Shown: positions 5,928 through 7,154 of the stretch, in pieces | Position numbering within the stretch: position 1 is the first letter of the stretch | Layout of the letters: each line of letters starts with the position of its first letter | Source: CAZLAK01 sp964557545 | GTDB taxonomy: Bacteria; Bacillota; Desulfotomaculia; Desulfotomaculales; Pelotomaculaceae | Assembly (NCBI GenBank): GCA_964557545.1 | Contig: CAZLAK010000060.1 | Span: forward strand, 1-7,154 | Length of the DNA: 7,154 bases | Direction of reading: 5' to 3' | Position numbers and translations under genes: made by a program | Notes under the pieces: model-generated | What the model saw: only the letters and a program-made list of their open reading frames with translations | The model's database searches: none | What the model was told of the DNA's origin: nothing

Positions 5928-6827
5928 TTAATTGTTTTTTTGTTCAACGATGCGTCTTAATAACTTGAGTCGCTGTTTTTTGAAGAAATTTTTCATGTCT
6001 GAGAGGTCAAAGGGCTTGTGTATTTTAACCGGCAGAATGTCTATTTTATCCGCCTCCTGCATGGCCGCGGCAAGCCAGTACAAGTCAAAGCCGGTATCTT
6101 TTTTTGCCGCCATTTGAACCATTTCCATAAAATCGAAATATTCTTTGGCCAAAAAGTAAACGTCTATAAAATCACGGGGCTCGGCCCGGCCGAAGAGGGC
6201 CAGCATTTTATTGGCTGCAATATCTTCCAAGTTGTCCACGCACACTTTAATTCCCTCGATGTATGACTGTACCGGCGGCTTGAGCCGGAAGGGCGCATCC
6301 AAGGCCATATCTACCTTTAGTTCTTGTTCAATCAAAAACCTGACGAAGGTGGCCTGCCGTCTCTCGACCTGCACATTCAGACCCGCTGAAATCAAGCTTT
6401 TTTCGAAATCCCGCGCTGTGGGGTTGAGTGAAGTGGAGTCGGCAGTAAAAAAATCCAAGTCTTCGGACTCCCGGTGGCGGAGATAGCAAACGGCAAGGGC
6501 AGTACCTCCGGTGAAGTAAAAATCGCCGTGTCGGTTAATCATGGAAAAAATTTTTAGGATTTTTTTCTGAAGCGCGGTAAGTTTCATGCTGGACTCCTTT
6601 CTTTCTGCTTCTGCTTCAAAATACTCGGACCAGAGCTTTTTAATGCGGACGGGCAGAAACCTTTGGGCGAGAGCCTGTTCAATATGCTGCCTGTCCAGTG
6701 AACCGATGTCGCCTGCCGTGCCTTCGCATAAGATGGTCTTGGTTCGCCACGTAGCAAATTCAGGGTTTTCCAGAACATCTTCGGGCACGCTCCAGAAAAG
6801 GGCTTTTCGGCGGGTTTTGTCCAGCAT
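5928..6827 (-). CDS. AbiEii/AbiGii-family nucleotidyltransferase toxin with an extra N-terminal domain
   Basis: The 299-residue protein has two parts. Residues 81-299 match the AbiEii/AbiGii nucleotidyltransferase toxin family: FTGGTALA (105-112) is the NTase glycine motif, Asp123-Leu-Asp125 the metal-binding pair, Asp173 in KVDMALD the likely third acid, and LEDIAANKMLALFGRAEPRD (200-219) the conserved lysine/arginine helix. Such toxins transfer nucleotides to targets such as tRNA and are normally paired with an AbiEi antitoxin. Residues 1-80 form a separate helical, charged domain (KALFWSVPEDVLENP and so on). It resembles the small protein often encoded just before such toxins (I think DUF6922-like, moderate to low certainty). 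No AbiEi gene is present in the window, so the N-terminal part may take the control role. ATG 6825-6827 has GGGGAG ten bases upstream; a second start at 6585-6587 is also well supported. The gene is visibly poorer in GC than its neighbours, lies convergent to them, and is probably acquired. Confidence 0.85.
   Translation of the reverse strand: MLDKTRRKALFWSVPEDVLENPEFATWRTKTILCEGTAGDIGSLDRQHIEQALAQRFLPVRIKKLWSEYFEAEAERKESSMKLTALQKKILKIFSMINRHGDFYFTGGTALAVCYLRHRESEDLDFFTADSTSLNPTARDFEKSLISAGLNVQVERRQATFVRFLIEQELKVDMALDAPFRLKPPVQSYIEGIKVCVDNLEDIAANKMLALFGRAEPRDFIDVYFLAKEYFDFMEMVQMAAKKDTGFDLYWLAAAMQEADKIDILPVKIHKPFDLSDMKNFFKKQRLKLLRRIVEQKNN
6585..6600 (-). promoter_or_regulatory. Internal ribosome binding site and ATG for a stand-alone toxin
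   Basis: On the minus strand AAAGGAG (6594-6600) lies six bases before an in-frame ATG (6585-6587) at codon 81 of the long frame. Spacing and strength are better than for the outer start. Translation from here gives 219 residues (5928-6587), which is exactly the AbiEii-like domain beginning MKLTALQKKILKIF. A complete binding site placed at a domain boundary suggests either internal initiation or a recent fusion of two overlapping genes. Confidence 0.65.
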
Positions 6828-6963
6828 ATAAGAACTTCTCCCCTGTAATTTTTTATTTAAACCTTTATATGTAGACTATATGGTAAAAATAATCATTTAA
6901 GTAAGTTCTTCATCAGGCAAGTTAAATAAAAAACATGTCCTTAAATAAATTTTAAGCATAAAT

Positions 6964-6992
6964 TTGACAAAAGTTTACTACGAAAGTATTTT
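6964..6992 (+). promoter_or_regulatory. Rightward sigma-A-like promoter TTGACA-N17-TATTTT
   Basis: A consensus TTGACA (6964-6969) is separated by exactly 17 bases from TATTTT (6987-6992), which matches four of six consensus -10 bases. Initiation would be near 6999. The product would lie to the right of the window. Confidence 0.55.
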
Positions 6993-7005
6993 CAAGTAAA
7001 GTTAT

Positions 7006-7034
7006 TTGTTGCATATTGCGGTAAAATATACAAT
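7006..7034 (+). promoter_or_regulatory. Second, weaker rightward promoter candidate
   Basis: TTGTTG (7006-7011) and TACAAT (7029-7034) are 17 bases apart. The -10 matches five of six bases and the -35 three of six. Initiation would fall near 7041, inside the first tandem 11-mer, so those repeats would be the very start of the transcript. Confidence 0.3.
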
Positions 7035-7035
7035 T

Positions 7036-7068
7036 ATTTTATCTTGATTTTATCTTGATTTTATCTTG
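7036..7068 (+). repeat. Three exact tandem copies of ATTTTATCTTG
   Basis: ATTTTATCTTG is repeated head to tail at 7036-7046, 7047-7057 and 7058-7068 with no mismatch. The last base of the third copy is the first G of GGAGG (7068-7072). The array sits between the promoter candidates and the presumed translation start, so it is placed to act on transcript start or translation, or to vary in copy number. Confidence 0.85.
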
Positions 7069-7154
7069 GAGGTGTATAAAAAGCATTTTACTCGTGTAAG
7101 GGATTATAGCCCAAAAAGGAAAGGAAGAACGGTTAGAAGAATTACATTTAGAGA
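7066..7154 (+). CDS. Possible 5' end of a gene running off the window
   Basis: A frame open from 7048 to the window end reads, from TTG 7066, (M)EVYKKHFTRVRDYSPKRKGR and onward, a strongly basic sequence I do not recognise. GTG 7072 is another possible start. Neither has a ribosome binding site at proper spacing. The GGAGG at 7068-7072 points to about 7078-7083, where no start codon exists, and the other two frames stop within a few codons. The promoters upstream favour a real gene here; the missing start codon argues against it. Confidence 0.2.
   Translation, partial: MEVYKKHFTRVRDYSPKRKGRTVRRITFR

Larger units (their letters stand above)
6828..7154. other. AT-rich intergenic region with promoters and short repeats
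   Basis: This stretch has no confident gene. It contains the upstream region of the minus-strand toxin gene, where TATAGT- and TATAAA-like boxes lie around 6868-6880 without a convincing -35. An inverted repeat CTTAAA/TTTAAG (6940-6945 with 6951-6956, 5-base loop) is also present. It further holds two rightward promoter candidates, three tandem 11-mers and an open frame at the edge. The composition is far more AT-rich than the rest of the window. Confidence 0.6.

Noticed and set aside
5917..5941. Terminator for the plus strand made of AGC/GCT and a T-run
   Set aside because: The stem is only three pairs, and the T-run is the antisense of Lys-Asn-Asn codons at the end of the toxin gene.
5729..5947. 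A minus-strand 72-codon frame downstream of the toxin gene
   Set aside because: It overlaps the 3' end of the toxin gene and both terminator-like stems. It has no ribosome binding site and no recognisable sequence.
7036..7068. CRISPR array
   Set aside because: The three 11-base units are contiguous with no spacers, are too short for CRISPR repeats, and no cas gene is nearby.
7103..7108. TATAAT on the minus strand as a promoter for the toxin gene
   Set aside because: No -35-like hexamer lies at about 17 bases, and it is about 275 bases from the gene with AT-rich DNA between, where such hexamers occur by chance.

Overview
The window looks like a stretch of chromosome from a moderately GC-rich Firmicute, probably a clostridial or Peptococcaceae-type anaerobe. 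The basis is strong GGAGG-type ribosome binding sites, sigma-A-like promoters, AT-rich gaps between GC-rich genes, and a GGTGCC-A-GGCACC palindrome that I recall as a repeat in such genomes. No rRNA, tRNA or CRISPR array is visible, so the taxonomic call is an inference.

Bases 1-140 are an AT-rich leader with an extended -10 promoter. It drives a two-gene unit read rightward. The first gene (141-1301) is an SbcD/Mre11-like metallophosphoesterase. The second (1335-4988) is a very large SbcC/Rad50-like ABC ATPase. The ATPase has no Cys-x-x-Cys zinc hook; in the middle of its coiled coil it carries two adjacent hydrophobic segments. This is the architecture of the YhaO/YhaN pair of Bacillus, not of classical SbcD/SbcC. 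The two proteins should form one nuclease-ATPase complex, probably tethered to the membrane at the point where Rad50 carries its hook.

A flavin reductase/flavoredoxin-like gene (5092-5685) follows about 100 bases later, behind its own strong ribosome binding site and a short 14-base tandem repeat. It ends in a long, nearly perfect inverted repeat (5684-5724) that can terminate transcription from both sides. A second stem-loop with a T-run lies at 5779-5812.

On the opposite strand, 5928-6827 encodes an AbiEii/AbiGii-type nucleotidyltransferase toxin in lower-GC DNA. It carries an extra N-terminal domain of about 80 residues, and a strong internal ribosome binding site and ATG lie exactly at the domain boundary. 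One frame may therefore make both a fused protein and the toxin alone. No AbiEi-type antitoxin gene is seen in the window.

The last 327 bases (6828-7154) are very AT-rich. They hold rightward promoter-like sequences, three exact head-to-tail copies of an 11-mer, a GGAGG site, and an open frame that runs off the window end.

The points most worth follow-up are the membrane-hairpin Rad50-like protein, the fused or internally initiated AbiEii toxin, and the unusual start region of the nuclease gene.
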